Source: Nannobrachium achirus (taxonomy: Eukaryota > Chordata > Actinopteri > Myctophiformes > Myctophidae). Taken from it: a stretch of 64,000 bases of DNA. The notes below the pieces were generated by a model. It was given only the letters and a program-made list of their open reading frames with translations, did not search any database and had not been told where the DNA came from. Shown here piece after piece: positions 47,895 to 58,204 of the stretch (position 1 is the first letter of the stretch; every line of letters begins with the position of its first letter). The position numbers and the translations under genes were made by a program. The DNA lies in the NCBI GenBank assembly GCA_963921795.1, contig OY997653.1:22580658-22644657 (forward strand). The letters run 5' to 3'.

Positions 47895-49950
47895 TCTATC
47901 TATAAATGCGAGAAGTCTCTGCGTGTGTGTGTGTGTGTGTGTGTTTGTAATCCGCGTATCTCGAGAACCGTTCGTCCCACCGGCTTCAGATTCGGCACGC
48001 GCGTTCCCCGCCGCGGCACGGAGTGCAGTGCCGGGTCTCGACCCGACCCGACGCGCGGTTTTCCCGAACCGGCGCGAAACGTTCGGAATCTCCTTATGCG
48101 GGGTTGATTGTTGACATCAGGCTGTTTCTGAGGAAATCGGCGAAAGCTCTGACTCATTGTGACATCACTTCATAAAAGGCTCTGACATCACGTACGCCAC
48201 ATGAGTCAACAAAAAATCTCTGTGAGTGTGTATGTATGTAGGTAATCCACGTATCTCGAGAACCGTTCGTCCCACGGGCACGCGCGTTCTCCATATGGGC
48301 ATAAAATGAATGCCCCCATATGAGAACCGTTCGTCCCACGGGCACGCGCGTTCCGTCCCACGGGCACGCGCGTTCTCCATATATGGGCATAAAATGAATG
48401 CCCCCATATATGGGCATAAAATGGATAAAGGGACACAGACAGACAGATTCAGAGATCTCCGAGAACCGTTCGTCCCACGGGCACGCGCGTTCCGTCCCAC
48501 GGGCACGCGCGTTCTCCATATATGGGCATAAAATGAATGCCCCCATATATGGCCACGGCACGGAGTGCAGTGCCGGGTCTCGACCCGACCCGACGCGCGG
48601 TTTTCCCAAACCGGCGCGAAACGTTCGGAATCTCCTTATGCGGGGTTGATTGTTGACATCAGGCTGTTTCTGAGGAAATCGGCGAAAGCTCTGACTCATT
48701 GTGACATCACTTCATAAAAGGCTCTGACATCACGTACGCCACATGAGTCAACAAAAAATCTCTGTGAGTGTGTATGTATGTAGGTAATCCACGTATCTCG
48801 AGAACCGTTCGTCCCACGGGCACGCGCGTTCTCCATATGGGCATAAAATGAATGCCCCCATATGAGAACCGTTCGTCCCACGGGCACGCGCGTTCCGTCC
48901 CACGGGCACGCGCGTTCTCCATATATGGGCATAAAATGAATGCCCCCATATATGGGCATAAAATGGATAAAGGGACACAGACAGACAGATTCAGAGATCT
49001 CCGAGAACCGTTCGTCCCACGGGCACGCGCGTTCCGTCCCACGGGCACGCGCGTTCTCCATATATGGGCATAAAATGAATGCCCCCATATATGGGCATAA
49101 AATGGATAAAGGGACACAGACAGACAGATTCAGAGATCTCCATATATGGGCGTGAAATGGACGCAAATAGACAGATATCTCCATATATGGGCATATATGG
49201 GCAGACGTACGCCACATGAGTCAACAAAAAATCTCTGTGAGTGTGTATGTATGTAGGTAATCCGCGTATCTCGAGAACCGTTCGTCCCACGGGCACGCGC
49301 GTTCTCCATATATGGGCATAAAATGAATGCCCCCATATGAGAACCGTTCGTCCCACGGGCACGCGCGTTCTCCATATATGGGCATAAAATGAATGCCCCC
49401 ATATATGGGCATAAAATGGATAAAGGGACACAGACAGACAGATTCAGAGATCTCATACGGCATAAAGGGACACAGACAGACACACAGACAGACGGATACA
49501 GAGATCTCCATAAATGGGCATAAAATGGACGCAAATGGCATATATGGGCATAAAATTTACGCAGAATCACAAAGATCTCCATATACGGGCATAAAGGGAC
49601 ACAGACAGACAGATTCAGAGATCTCCATATATGGGCGTGAAATGGACGCAAATAGACAGATATCTCCATATATGGGCATATATGGGCATAAAATGGACCC
49701 AGAACTATATCTGCAGTGATCTCCATATATGGACATAAAATGGACGCTGACAGACAGACAGATAACAGATATCTCCATATATGGGCATAAATGGACACAG
49801 GCAAACAGATGGTCAAAACGGGTCCTATGACAACAGGTATAATGGGGTTTGCATTAAAGGGCGGGGCATTCATTCCCTATTTACGTTGTTCCGAGTTGGC
49901 CAGGTCGCCGACTAGACGCTGGGCCGCCCGAAGGGCGGCCCAGCTTCTAG
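47895..49950 (+). mobile_element. Non-autonomous Helitron, complete ends
   Basis: Begins TCTATCTATAAATGCGAG directly after A (47894). Ends with a perfect 11-bp-stem hairpin (49919-49943; stem CTGGGCCGCCC, loop GAA) followed by CTTCTAG and then T (49951). The A|TC...CTAG|T layout with a subterminal 3' hairpin and no terminal inverted repeats or TSD is the Helitron signature. No Rep/helicase is encoded. The interior is a tandem array: a 542-bp unit at 48155-48696 repeats at 48697-49217, with a shorter third copy from about 49204. Each unit contains ATCTCGAGAACCGTTCGTCC and CCATATATGGGCATAAAATG. Confidence 0.92.
48155..49450. repeat. 542-bp tandem array inside the Helitron
   Basis: TACGCCACATGAGTCAAC occurs at about 48193, 48735 and 49208. 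The first two units are nearly identical over 542 bp. Within each, CGTTCGTCCCACGGGCACGC recurs several times with CATATATGGGCATAAAATGA spacers, giving sub-repeats. Long minus-strand frames (for example 49130-49873) come from these repeats. Confidence 0.93.
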
Positions 49951-50026
49951 TACCTTAAATCAGCCAAATTTACCAGGCTTGTTTTGCAACACTACATTCT
50001 TGTAAGTGAAACATTTATATTTCAAT

Positions 50027-50414
50027 TAAGGCTGGGAAATATATCGAAAATGTATCGATATCGAGTTATCAACATGCGAGGTATACATATCGGCGAAACA
50101 GACACACTATGTAAAGTATGCATGCACGTAGCATATGCAAAAAAGCGGTCATCTATAAACAGGTGTGGTTATTTCAATAAAACTATTGTTGGAAAATGGA
50201 AATAAGGCATTTAATTTCTTTATTCTATGTGTACTGTGCAGTGTGCATGCATGGATATGCTATTCATTATCTGGGTTAGGCAGGCAGTGGACCTAAAGAA
50301 GAAAAACATTAACTATATAATGCAATTGTTTTGACTAATATCGTGAGTAATATTGATATCAAGGTGTTCAACGTTATCGAATATCGAAGGTTTTCCTAAT
50401 ATCGCCCATCCTTA
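50027..50414. mobile_element. hAT-like ATCG-rich element, perfect TSD
   Basis: TAAGGCTGGGAAATATATCG to AATATCGCCCATCCTTA, flanked by ATTTCAAT at 50019-50026 and 50415-50422. Related in style to 12526-12963. Confidence 0.9.
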
Positions 50415-50695
50415 ATTTCAATATCATATTATTTCTAGACAAGAGTCTTGTGTTAGTTTTGGAGCAGCCTTTGCAGCTACTTTGTCAAGGCAATGGTAAC
50501 TTCCTTGTTTTGCATGCTGAGTACAAGATTGTTGGCTCTCTGTACTGGAACATTAGATTAGATAAGCATCTGCTTACCTGATAGGCCAACCCAAACCACC
50601 AAAGTGCACTGATGGTTTAGATACGTCTGCCTTTATAACTGCCTTATTTAGTGGCAGATTCAATAAGTTAAATATATCCTGACATGTTCCTACTT

Positions 50696-51113
50696 CAGAG
50701 GTCTTCAACAGGGGGTCCAGGACCCCAGAGTTACTGCAGGGGGTCCTCCAAATCTTTGTGTAATAGAAAGTTTTTTTCTCCTTTTTTATAATAACCAATT
50801 GAAACTTTGGCCAAAAAAAGCAGATCTACAAGCTGCGAGGCATTGTGAGCTTGTAGATCGACTATTTTCGAGAGGTTTGGTGTAGATTAAGTACAGATTG
50901 AAAGGTCAAGTTTATTAAGTATTGCCGGTTCAAATGGTTAAATATCTGAAAACACAAATTGACATGAATCCAAAATACACTGATGATCGTGCTGTCAAAC
51001 AATATGGAATAAACAAACTATATGGAATCTACGAAAAGGTTGTGGGGGTCCCTGGACTCCCTGCTTCATCTCTCTCTCAACTAAAGGGGTTCTAAAAACG
51101 TTGAAGACCCTTG
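50696..51113. mobile_element. hAT MITE, family A copy 5, near-perfect TSD
   Basis: CAGAGGTCTTCAACAGGGGG to GTTGAAGACCCTTG, flanked by TCCTACTT (50688-50695) and CCCTACTT (51114-51121). A full hairpin is at 50815-50872, then ATTAAGTATTGCCGGTTCAA. Confidence 0.92.
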
Positions 51114-51122
51114 CCCTACTTA

Positions 51123-51602
51123 CAGTTGTGCTCGAAATTATTCAACTCCCTCTGACAAATTTAACCACTGTTCCTTTGACTTTCAACTATTTCAACTTTC
51201 AACTATGCTCAAAACTTTTTGGAACATTCAGTGTCTTTACAATTGTTTTATATACTTTTCCTTTTTTTTTACAAAGCAATAATCTCTTCTCTGAACTTGT
51301 CTGACCATTCCTTAAACTTAGCCATGTTTCTAACTTTCTAACTGCTCTAATCACAGTCAACAAGTCAACAAACTTCTAGTCAGGCCAGATTGCACATCTG
51401 ATGCAACTATTAAAGCCCTTGATTAGTCGATTGCAGTTGATTACAGATTTTTTCAAGTGTAATCAAGAGTTGAATAATTGAAAGTGAAAGTGGTGTTGAA
51501 AGTGGCATTTAGCATTGAATTGAACACACAACAAATGTTACTTTTGAGCTATTTACATTGTTGATTGTTCTTGTATGATTTATTTATTTTTGAGCACAAC
51601 CG
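51123..51602. mobile_element. Tc1/mariner-type MITE
   Basis: TA|CAGTTGTGCTCGAAATTATT on the left and TTTTTGAGCACAACCG|TA on the right give a TA target duplication with short inverted ends. The interior has a subterminal inverted pair ATTATTCAACTCCC/GAGTTGAATAATTG. No transposase. It abuts the family A element. Confidence 0.82.
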
Positions 51603-51604
51603 TA

Positions 51605-52570
51605 TATCCCCAGTGTGCAATTGCTTAAAGGTGATACACCATGAAAATTCACTTTTCCTATTTTAAAACCTTTTTTTGGGGTCCCACTAGCACCTTCTAT
51701 CCTCACAAAGTCCCATTTCAGACCGTTGTCTTTCTCTGGTTTTGGGAAGGTGGAGGAAAAGCATCCCACGGGTTCTCAAAACAGGCTGTCCAGATTTGCT
51801 GCCGTTTGTGACGTCATAAACGGCCGTTTTTGAAGATTTTTTTATTTTTTTTTATTTTTTTACTTTTTTTGGGGGGGGGGCAGCATAATATATATATTCC
51901 AATCTGAAATCAATGTTTGTGAACACTACTGTATGTCAGGATTGGTCAAACACATTCTGGTGACAGCTTTCTCTTTACAAATGTGAATAGGCATAAGCAG
52001 CATGGTCACATACTGTCTCTGGAGCGTTTGAAGATTGTGGATGAGATTGGCCTACTTGAGAGACCAGACACCTATTAGTGAACAACTGGCAGCTAATACC
52101 CTGCTCTTCAAAGCCTCCTCTTTGACATTAAAGCCCTGACAGACTCTTAAGAGATCTTTAGCGCCACAGCGCAACATTATGCTTTATGAATTTAATGGAA
52201 AACGGGTCCCTGTTGACAGGTTGACATTAGAGGCTCGGACGAATGCCTTGGTGAACACTATCGTTAATCTCAGAGATTTGGAGAAGAGAGCCATTATACG
52301 TCTATGCTGTTGTATAACCGTCTCGATGATTTCAAGTTTAGGTAGCGGCAGGCAGTCTAAATGAAATGATATGTCATTTGAGTTGTGAAGTGGGCAATCT
52401 CCACAAATATGCTTAGTTCAATTAGACACACAAATGCCTCCAGTGGGCTCAACAGTTCTAGTTCCCCAGAACAAATCCCCTCCAGCAGCACCGACTAGAC
52501 CCACACTCTGTCACTGTCTGTCTGTCTGCAGCTGTACTTTACTGCCTCAGTTTTAGAGATAGACACAAGA
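51605..52570. other. No gene seen
   Basis: Includes a poly-T/G run (51835-51880). A TTTGTGACGTCATAAACGG segment (about 51806) contains a CRE-like TGACGTCA but lies in no promoter context. 52150-52370 looks unique. Confidence 0.45.
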
Positions 52571-52578
52571 CATGTAGC

Positions 52579-52945
52579 TAGGCATGTCACGATACTGGAT
52601 TTCTAACTTCGATAGGATATTTTGAAAAATGTCGATACTCGATACCATTTTCAATACCACGCAACCACCACGATTTTAGTGCAAAAGAAATATTTTTATT
52701 TAAAGAAAAATACAGAACTTCTTGAGGTAGATGGTAGTGCACTTTTTAAAGGCCTGCCTTTGATGTATTCACATTTTAAGTACAAATAGGCCTTTAAAAT
52801 AACTAGGAATAAGCCAAAGTAGGAAGGATACACATAAAAGTAACGTTGGTGTAAACCAATGAGAGAGGTAAAAACTGGTATCGATATTATCGATACTATG
52901 GAAAAGTCATATTGAAAATCGATACTTTTCGATAAATCTACACAA
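52579..52945. mobile_element. hAT-like ATCGATA-rich element
   Basis: CATGTAGC flanks both sides (52571-52578 and 52946-52953). The left end TAGGCATGTCACGATACTGG is typical; the right end (TCGATAAATCTACACAA) is diverged. Interior has TATCGATATTATCGATAC. Confidence 0.72.
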
Positions 52946-53097
52946 CATGTAGCCATTGCCAAAGAAAAACAAAACTACTACAGTACTACTTACAGTACTA
53001 ATGACCTAGAGAAAACTTGGTTTTAAGGTTTTGGCGGAAATCTATAAATTGGGAGGGTGTTCCCTGGGTAAATGCAATTCCATGAAAGATGATGCCA

Positions 53098-53253
53098 CTG
53101 ACCCAGACTGCTGGCGTAGCAGCACCTAGGCTCAATGTAGCCTGACAGCGCATCGCAGGTTCGAGTCCCGCTCCCGCCGACATTTGCTGTGTCTCTCCCC
53201 CCCGTTTATTTTCAGTGAAAATATATCAATAAGGCAGAAAAGCCAAAAAGTAA
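53098..53253 (+). mobile_element. 5'-truncated tRNA-derived SINE, 13-bp perfect TSD
   Basis: Flanked by AAAGATGATGCCA at 53085-53097 and 53254-53266. Contains GCAGGTTCGAGTCCCG (B box), CGCCGACATTTGCTGTGTCT, CTCTCCCCCC and a tail ATCAATAAGGCAGAAAAGCC. The A-box half is missing, so it was truncated on insertion. Confidence 0.92.
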
Positions 53254-53449
53254 AAAGATGATGCCAATATTCAACGAGCAAGTATGTATACATACTGTAC
53301 ATGCACACATATATAAAATGTAGTAGTATACCCCCCAGACCAAGAGCAAGAGGCCATAAGACGTCTAGTCTAAACACAAGAAAGTTATATAAGCTGTAAC
53401 AGTAGTACATTTTACATACATATCTTAATATTCTTTGTTACCATTCCTT

Positions 53450-53775
53450 TTTTTGTCTCTGTCAGGCCTCCGGTTATGTGGGCCCGATCGACGTGAAACT
53501 GCACAAACTGTGCCTGGAGGCCAGAGCAGAACCTCTGCCGCAAATGTTTCACCTATGCCTGTTATAGCGCCACCAGGAGGCCGATGCAAAACGTTAATAT
53601 TTATATCACTCTGTGGATTTCGTCCAAACAACATCACGCAGTTTGGTACACTAATCTCTATAATATATAGACCTGTCCGAGTTTTCATATTCCATCCTGA
53701 TTGGCTAAGATTGGCTTCTAAAGTTTGTACGAATGGCCCGTTTTGAACAAAACACCTGAGAACTGTGGTTGACTT
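53450..53775. repeat. Interspersed repeat with TAGCGCCACCAGGAGGCC
   Basis: TTATAGCGCCACCAGGAGGC, TTTCGTCCAAACAACATCAC and CATCCTGATTGGCTAA match a pattern often repeated in fish and partly shared with the end of repeat G copy 2 (TAGCGCCACCTTCAGGCC at 21769). Frames on both strands are open over about 100 codons without a domain. Confidence 0.5.
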
Positions 53776-53807
53776 ATCATATCCATTGCGTTGGAGGTGG
53801 TGTAAGG

Positions 53808-54148
53808 CAGTGGTTCTCAAGCTGTGGGTCTGGACCCCCAGGGGTAAAGTGACAATGTAATGACTTTTAAGACCTTTTTGATGAAGGGGAAAAAATTACT
53901 TTACCATTACTGCATCAAAACCATCAACAAAGTATAATATAAAAAGTGGTCAAACATTGGCCGAAATGACAAATAATAAAAGCAAAAATTGCAACGCATG
54001 TATTGTGAGCTTGTAGATCTGCTTTTTTCACAATTTCTGAAACAGAGTAAAACTCAACTTCAACAAGTGCTTATCAGGGTGGGGGGGTCCCCAGTTAAAA
54101 TGTGATTATTTTGGAGGGGTCGCGGCATGAAAAGGTTGAGAATATCTG
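53808..54148. mobile_element. hAT-like element (CAGTGGTTCTCAAGC), perfect TSD
   Basis: CAGTGGTTCTCAAGCTGTGG to AAAAGGTTGAGAATATCTG, flanked by GTGTAAGG at 53800-53807 and 54149-54156. A half hairpin module lies at 53987-54035. Confidence 0.92.
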
Positions 54149-54156
54149 GTGTAAGG

Positions 54157-55600
54157 CGCTATTTTCTTACAAAGCTTACATTCAACGTATGTGTCACACT
54201 GTCACCATTTTGTGAGACAGAGTGAAATACAGGAAATATGACTCCTCTGTTATTACCTGGTTGCCACTGCACCACACCACCAGCACAACAGACATTCTTG
54301 ATCTGCTTTCACCCAGTAGTCTGTGCACTCATGCAGTCAAAGCACTCGATGCATTACTAATGTCTTACATCCTGAAAACACAATATAGTTGTCCTGATGT
54401 TTCCGGCTGTTTGACTGCTATATCTTGTGTACAGGTACATAAGAGTAAAACTTTGGCTTTTTTTCAGACAATGCAGCATCACTCCCCTAGTTAGCCTTTG
54501 CCTATAAATTACAAACTGACTGTAGATGCTGATATTGCTGATTTGCCATGGCCAATTGCGTTTAGTTGTCCCTTTTGTCATTACTACTATCTTACATTTG
54601 TATGTTCAGATCTGAGCCAAGTCTGCTGAGGAGTCAGAGTCAGACTCTGAAGCCTGTCTCCGGACGTAAAAAACAGATGATGATGACATTATTATTGTAT
54701 CACTGCTGAAAAGCTTCAAGTACAAGGATTTCACTTCCTATAGTGCTGCTACAGTACAGTATAAGCATGTGACAATAAACCCCTTGAAACCTAAATACAG
54801 ACTCGTCACAGTTAAAATGCTCACCAAAAACAAATGGATCACACCACACAAACTACTAATGAATATTACAGTACTACGTTGTCATGACATTGTCACAGGG
54901 AGCTGGTGTTGAGGTGAAGTTGGGTGTAGCTCATTCCTTACAGCTCTCACATTCTAAGGCTTGTCAGCTGACTCAGCTCTATTCACAAACTGACAGTACC
55001 TAATACACCTACAGTAGGAAGGGTGCAACTTTAATTCGAGCCACCAGCCAGTCGCTGGGAACTTGTTGTTGTGACTAGTAGTAAGATGATCTACTCTACC
55101 AGTCATTTTACCATACAAGTGAAACAACCAAGTTCCAACCATCATTAGTGTGGTTACCTTCACAGGGCTACCAGACTATAGTACTTGTCCAACTTTATTC
55201 CTTCCATCTCTCCAGATAAACTTTATTTTGCCACGCTACTCCAACAGTTTTGGTGGCACGCACTCAGGCCATAATTATGTCAAATCGACCGGCTTCATCG
55301 GTACATGTCGAGGGATGCATTTTGCACCCAGACACCCAGAATTCATTCACTCACGTCACGGCGACCACACTTTCAATTTCCAATTATGTGTATGAGGCTT
55401 CTGCATTCTGGGACTAGCAGCCGCTCTGTAAACTATACAACGAAACAGAATAGTCGTTTTGTACCACCTTGGGTACGAGCCAACTACAGATAAAGTTGGT
55501 ATGTGAACTGAATATGAGTCAACAACACAAATAACTCATTAGACATAGCCTACTGCTCTGCTGCTCTCTCGGACAGGAACACATTACTGCTTTGTCACTC
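54157..55600. other. No gene seen (1.4 kb)
   Basis: Unique-looking, modest GC. Short frames (for example 54222-54494) show no domain and no paired splice sites that I can support. Confidence 0.45.
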
Positions 55601-55605
55601 AGTAG

Positions 55606-55738
55606 TGGTAGTAGTCTCTAGTTTTTCTTGGATCAAGACTATCATAGGTGCATTTGACCCAGTCTAACTATGCTAGTCTTGAATGTAAGTCAAGAGATAT
55701 ACAGTATGATGGTCTTGATCTAAGGCTACTACTATTTC
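55606..55738. repeat. Foldback element with GTAGTAG ends
   Basis: TGGATCAAGACTATCAT (55630-55646) pairs with ATGATGGTCTTGATCTA (about 55708-55724), and GTAGTAG/CTACTAC lie at the outer ends. Small MITE-like foldback. Confidence 0.7.
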
Positions 55739-55789
55739 ACTGCAAACAGTTTGAGAATGTGAGGAATACACGGCCACTTGAATCTTAAA

Positions 55790-55991
55790 TGTATAGTAAA
55801 TTAGGTAGCACTGTGTTCTATAGTACTGTTATATCTGTCATTCAATGTTATATGCGTTAAAAAAGGATCTCAATGTAAATAAGCCATGTGCTTTGAACTT
55901 ATCCTTTTAGTTGACCTTACACCAGTGAACTGTACTGCCATGCAACTGTATCCTTTGCTATGCAAACTTCTAATAAATACTTCAATCAATC

Positions 55992-56044
<53 letters not shown>
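55790..56044 (+). mobile_element. LINE 3' end fragment, copy 2, with (GACA)n tail
   Basis: TATAGTACTGTTATATCTGTCATTCAATG, CTTTTAGTTGACCTTAC, CAGTGAACTGTACTGCCATG and AACTTCTAATAAATACTTCAA, then ATCAATCA and a (GACA)13 tract (55991-56044). Same family as 8497 and 57060. Confidence 0.68.
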
Positions 56045-56045
<1 letters not shown>

Positions 56046-56241
56046 CTACCTTTACAACGAATAATATGATGGATAATAATAGCTAAGACGCCTATTGTGG
56101 CTCTTTAACACCAACAAACCACAATGTATAGCCCGCATATATCGTGTTAAATAGAATACTGGATCGGCACTGTCATGCATAGCGTGGCAGCTATGACAAA
56201 GCTAAAGCTAAACAAGTGACAGCAACATGAAGCATGTAAAC

Positions 56242-56408
56242 CAGTGGTTCTCAAAAAAGTGGATTCCAGTGGGTTCCTTTAGGGGGGTTTAAATCGACCC
56301 ATACAAGACTGTAACTCTGACAGCGTACAAATGGAACCAATTTGGTTCCATTTGCACGCTGTCAGAGTTAAGGGGAGACCTTGACATGTGAAAGTTTGAG
56401 AACCACTG
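56242..56408. mobile_element. hAT-like element, family D, perfect TSD
   Basis: CAGTGGTTCTCAAAAAAGTG to AAAGTTTGAGAACCACTG, flanked by ATGTAAAC at 56234-56241 and 56409-56416. It sits 87 bp from the vta1 exon 1 donor. Centre palindrome ACAAATGGAAC/GTTCCATTTG. Confidence 0.93.
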
Positions 56409-56495
56409 ATGTAAACAAAGCCAGAATGCTAACGCTAGCAATTAAGCTAACGTCACACCAACAGAAGGGTAGAAAGAGAAGACTTTTAAACTCAC

Positions 56496-56586
56496 AGTAG
56501 TAAGCCACGACAGGGTCTCTCTTGTCGTGCTCCTGAGCCGTGCGGAGGTGGTGTTGAATGGCTTTGAACTGAGGCGGTAGAGCCAT
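56496..56586 (-). CDS. vta1: vta1 exon 1 (ESCRT-III/VPS4 cofactor LIP5), N-terminus
   Basis: On the minus strand the ATG at 56586-56584 opens a 91-bp coding exon: MALPPQFKAIQHHLR, then TAQEHDKRDPVVAYY and the first base of a Cys codon. This is the conserved N-terminus of VTA1/LIP5 and the start of its first MIT module, which contacts ESCRT-III subunits. The start is chosen because the vertebrate protein begins only a few residues further upstream (a short Pro/Ala-rich leader) and no closer in-frame ATG fits. The donor is T|GTGAGT; the phase-1 split continues exactly into exon 2 at 18816. Continuing the frame past the donor (CEFKSLLF) is intron. The protein's C-terminal VPS4-binding part lies outside the window. 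Confidence 0.96.
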
Positions 56587-56686
56587 GTTGGTTTCAAGTC
56601 ACAAAACAACACGAATGATGATAATAGACATCAATGAAAGTACACACACACTGACACAAGTTGTTCCGTTGTTGTTTAGCAAAAGC

Positions 56687-56765
56687 GCCCCGCCCTCTTT
56701 CGCTCCACACTTCCGCCTTGGTGTCCAATAGGAGCCAGCTTCGGCTGCGCGGCGTGCTGACGTCA
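56687..56765 (-). promoter_or_regulatory. vta1: Compact vta1 promoter: GC box, ETS, CCAAT, CRE
   Basis: Within 100-180 bp upstream of the vta1 ATG lie a GC box GCCCCGCCC (56687-56695, Sp-type), CACTTCCGC (56708-56716; GCGGAAGTG on the coding strand, an ETS/GABP site), CCAAT (56725-56729) and a full CRE TGACGTCA (56758-56765). The local CpG density is high and there is no TATA box. This is the usual set for a broadly expressed housekeeping gene. The transcription start probably lies between 56600 and 56690; this is inferred. Confidence 0.75.
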
Positions 56766-56802
56766 ACGGACGTACTGGCGCACCTGCTTCTTTCCCCAAC
56801 AC

Positions 56803-57231
56803 TGGAAGGTCTGGACACATTTGTGGGTTGCAGACATATTTATATGTGTCCCTTTGTTATTTGTTTCATACATTTTGTTTTTAATTATTATTATTCCAAA
56901 TATATATTTTTAAAAAAAGAAGGAAAAAAACATTCACAAATAAGCAATTTCTTTCATGAATTAAAAACAAAATTCAATTATCTTTTTCAGTAATTTCATG
57001 AAGAAATCAAAGAAAAAATCTACGAAATGTTATAAATTAGAATACAAATGTTTATCTACTGCATAGTACTGTGTTCTATTCGTCTGTCATTCAATGTTAT
57101 ATGAGATATTAAATGGTTTCCTGTGGAAATAAGCTTAGTCTTTTCTAGGATCTCCTTTTAGTAGACCTTGTACCAGTGAACTGTACCGTCATGAAACTGT
57201 ACCTTTTCCTATGCAAACTTCTAATAAAGTC

Positions 57232-57268
<37 letters not shown>

Positions 57269-57349
57269 GAAGTAGTGAAAATAGCTTTCACTAGTTTGGG
57301 TCCCGGGCAAATGTCTTTCTTTTGGGTCTTGAGCTAAAAACGTTGGTTT
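56803..57349. mobile_element. hAT-like element, family F, split by a LINE tail
   Basis: ACACTGGAAGGTCTGGACACATTTGTGGG...TTTGTTTCATACATTTTG is one half; TAGTTTGGGTCCCGGGCAAATG and TTGGGTCTTGAGCTAAAAACG is the other. A LINE 3' end (57060-57268) separates them. It begins 38 bp past the vta1 CRE. Confidence 0.72.
57060..57268 (+). mobile_element. LINE 3' end fragment, copy 3, with (ATCA)n tail
   Basis: GTACTGTGTTCTATTCGTCTG, GGTTTCCTGTGGAAATAAGC, CAGTGAACTGTACCGTCATG, CTTCTAATAAAGTCTTC and (AATC)8. Nearly identical to 8497-8631 over the shared part and longer at the 5' side. Confidence 0.72.
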
Positions 57350-57668
57350 TCGATTCCCGCCGGGGGAAGCTGTGGGCGCTGGGGGGTGTGTTCCTCCACC
57401 CGCGTCATCAGCACCCACACCCTAGGTGGGGTTGGCGATAGGGCCTTTCTGTGGTGAGTTTGCATGTTCTCCCCGTGCCTCCTTGGGCATAGGCCCTCAC
57501 ACAAAAACATGCAGTAGTCCTGGTTTCTATACTACCTCCCCCTAGCCAGCCGGGTGCTCCCCAATGTCCCCTGGCGCGGCAGGGGGAGAACGGAAACCAG
57601 GACTACAGGTTAGGTAGTCACCGGGTGAGAAAAATGGGTTGCAAAAATCGTGGGATAAAAAATATTAA
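57350..57668 (+). mobile_element. tRNA-derived SINE (MERMAID/DANA-like core), copy 2, 5'-truncated
   Basis: Starts in the B box (TTCGATTCCCGCCGGGGG) and continues with GTGGGCGCTGG, ACACCCTAGGTGGGGTTGGC, TTTGCATGTTCTCCCCGTGC, CATGCAGTAGTCCTGG, and a tail GGGATAAAAAATATTAAATA. Matches 35379-35883 on the opposite strand. Confidence 0.85.
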
Positions 57669-57739
57669 ATATTGGTTTAGAGTGCTTCTGCTTCATACTT
57701 TTCTTTTCTTTTTTAATCAATGGTTTTCTCTTATTAAAA

Positions 57740-57965
57740 GTTGACAATTGTAGTAGGCTAGTCTGAAGTAAAAGTAGGTGTGCATCAAAAACGTAACTTG
57801 AGTAATAGTACAAAAGCATTGTCTTAAAACACAGAGTACTAAAGTAAAAGTATTCAAAAAATAGATGCCTAATGGCTCACAACGTGTGGCTAAGCCAGGC
57901 GTTGTGAACTTGTAGATCAGCTATTTTTGATTAGCCAAGGTATATAAAATAGTGATTGAGAGGTT
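57740..57965. mobile_element. Family C-like fragment with hairpin
   Basis: GAAGTAAAAGTAGGTGTGC, GTAACTTGAGTAATAGTAC and ACTAAAGTAAAAGTATTC, then a hairpin GGCTCACAACG...CGTTGTGAACTTGTAGATC at 57872-57930. Termini not found. Confidence 0.55.
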
Positions 57966-58014
57966 ACATGATCTTTATATTTGGTCTGCCCTTTATCCCT
58001 CTAGCCTAAATTCC

Positions 58015-58086
58015 AAGACTCGATCTACAAGCTCACAAGGCGTTGCGGTGCAACACATTATGAGCTTGTAGACCGCTATTTATTGT
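58015..58086. repeat. Shared hairpin module, stand-alone copy
   Basis: CTCGATCTACAAGCTCACAA and TTATGAGCTTGTAGACCGCT flank a CpG-bearing loop (GGCGTTGCGGTGCAA). Followed 20 bp later by the 36-bp-arm hairpin. Confidence 0.8.
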
Positions 58087-58106
58087 GAATGTTCCCCCCT
58101 GAATAG

Positions 58107-58181
58107 ATTATTACTTTTACATGGACCACTTGAACCCTATATAGCATATAGGGTTCAAGTGGTCCATGTAAAAGTAATAAT
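58107..58181. repeat. Perfect 36-bp-arm hairpin containing the TTGAACCCTATA motif
   Basis: Arms 58107-58142 and 58146-58181 are exact reverse complements over 36 bp with a 3-nt loop AGC. The arms contain ACCACTTGAACCCTATAT, the motif that flanks hairpin modules in families A, B and C. Perfect identity suggests a very recent inverted duplication or strong gene conversion. Confidence 0.95.
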
Positions 58182-58204
58182 AATACAAAATAAAAAAATC
58201 AAAA

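Noticed and set aside
48200-49450. Regularly spaced direct repeats resembling a CRISPR array
   Set aside because: Repeats and spacers are both repeated, units are 542 bp, and the context is a eukaryotic Helitron.
48154-49873. Long minus-strand frames with HIWGHSFYAH-type repeats
   Set aside because: They follow the Helitron tandem array; peptide repeats mirror CATATATGGGCATAAAA units. No known protein.
51806-51826. CRE-like TGACGTCA as a second promoter
   Set aside because: No exon, CpG island or other promoter motif nearby; within repeat-like sequence.
53425-53820. Opposing 103- and 131-codon frames
   Set aside because: They lie in a dispersed repeat (TAGCGCCACCAGGAGGCC) with no domain.
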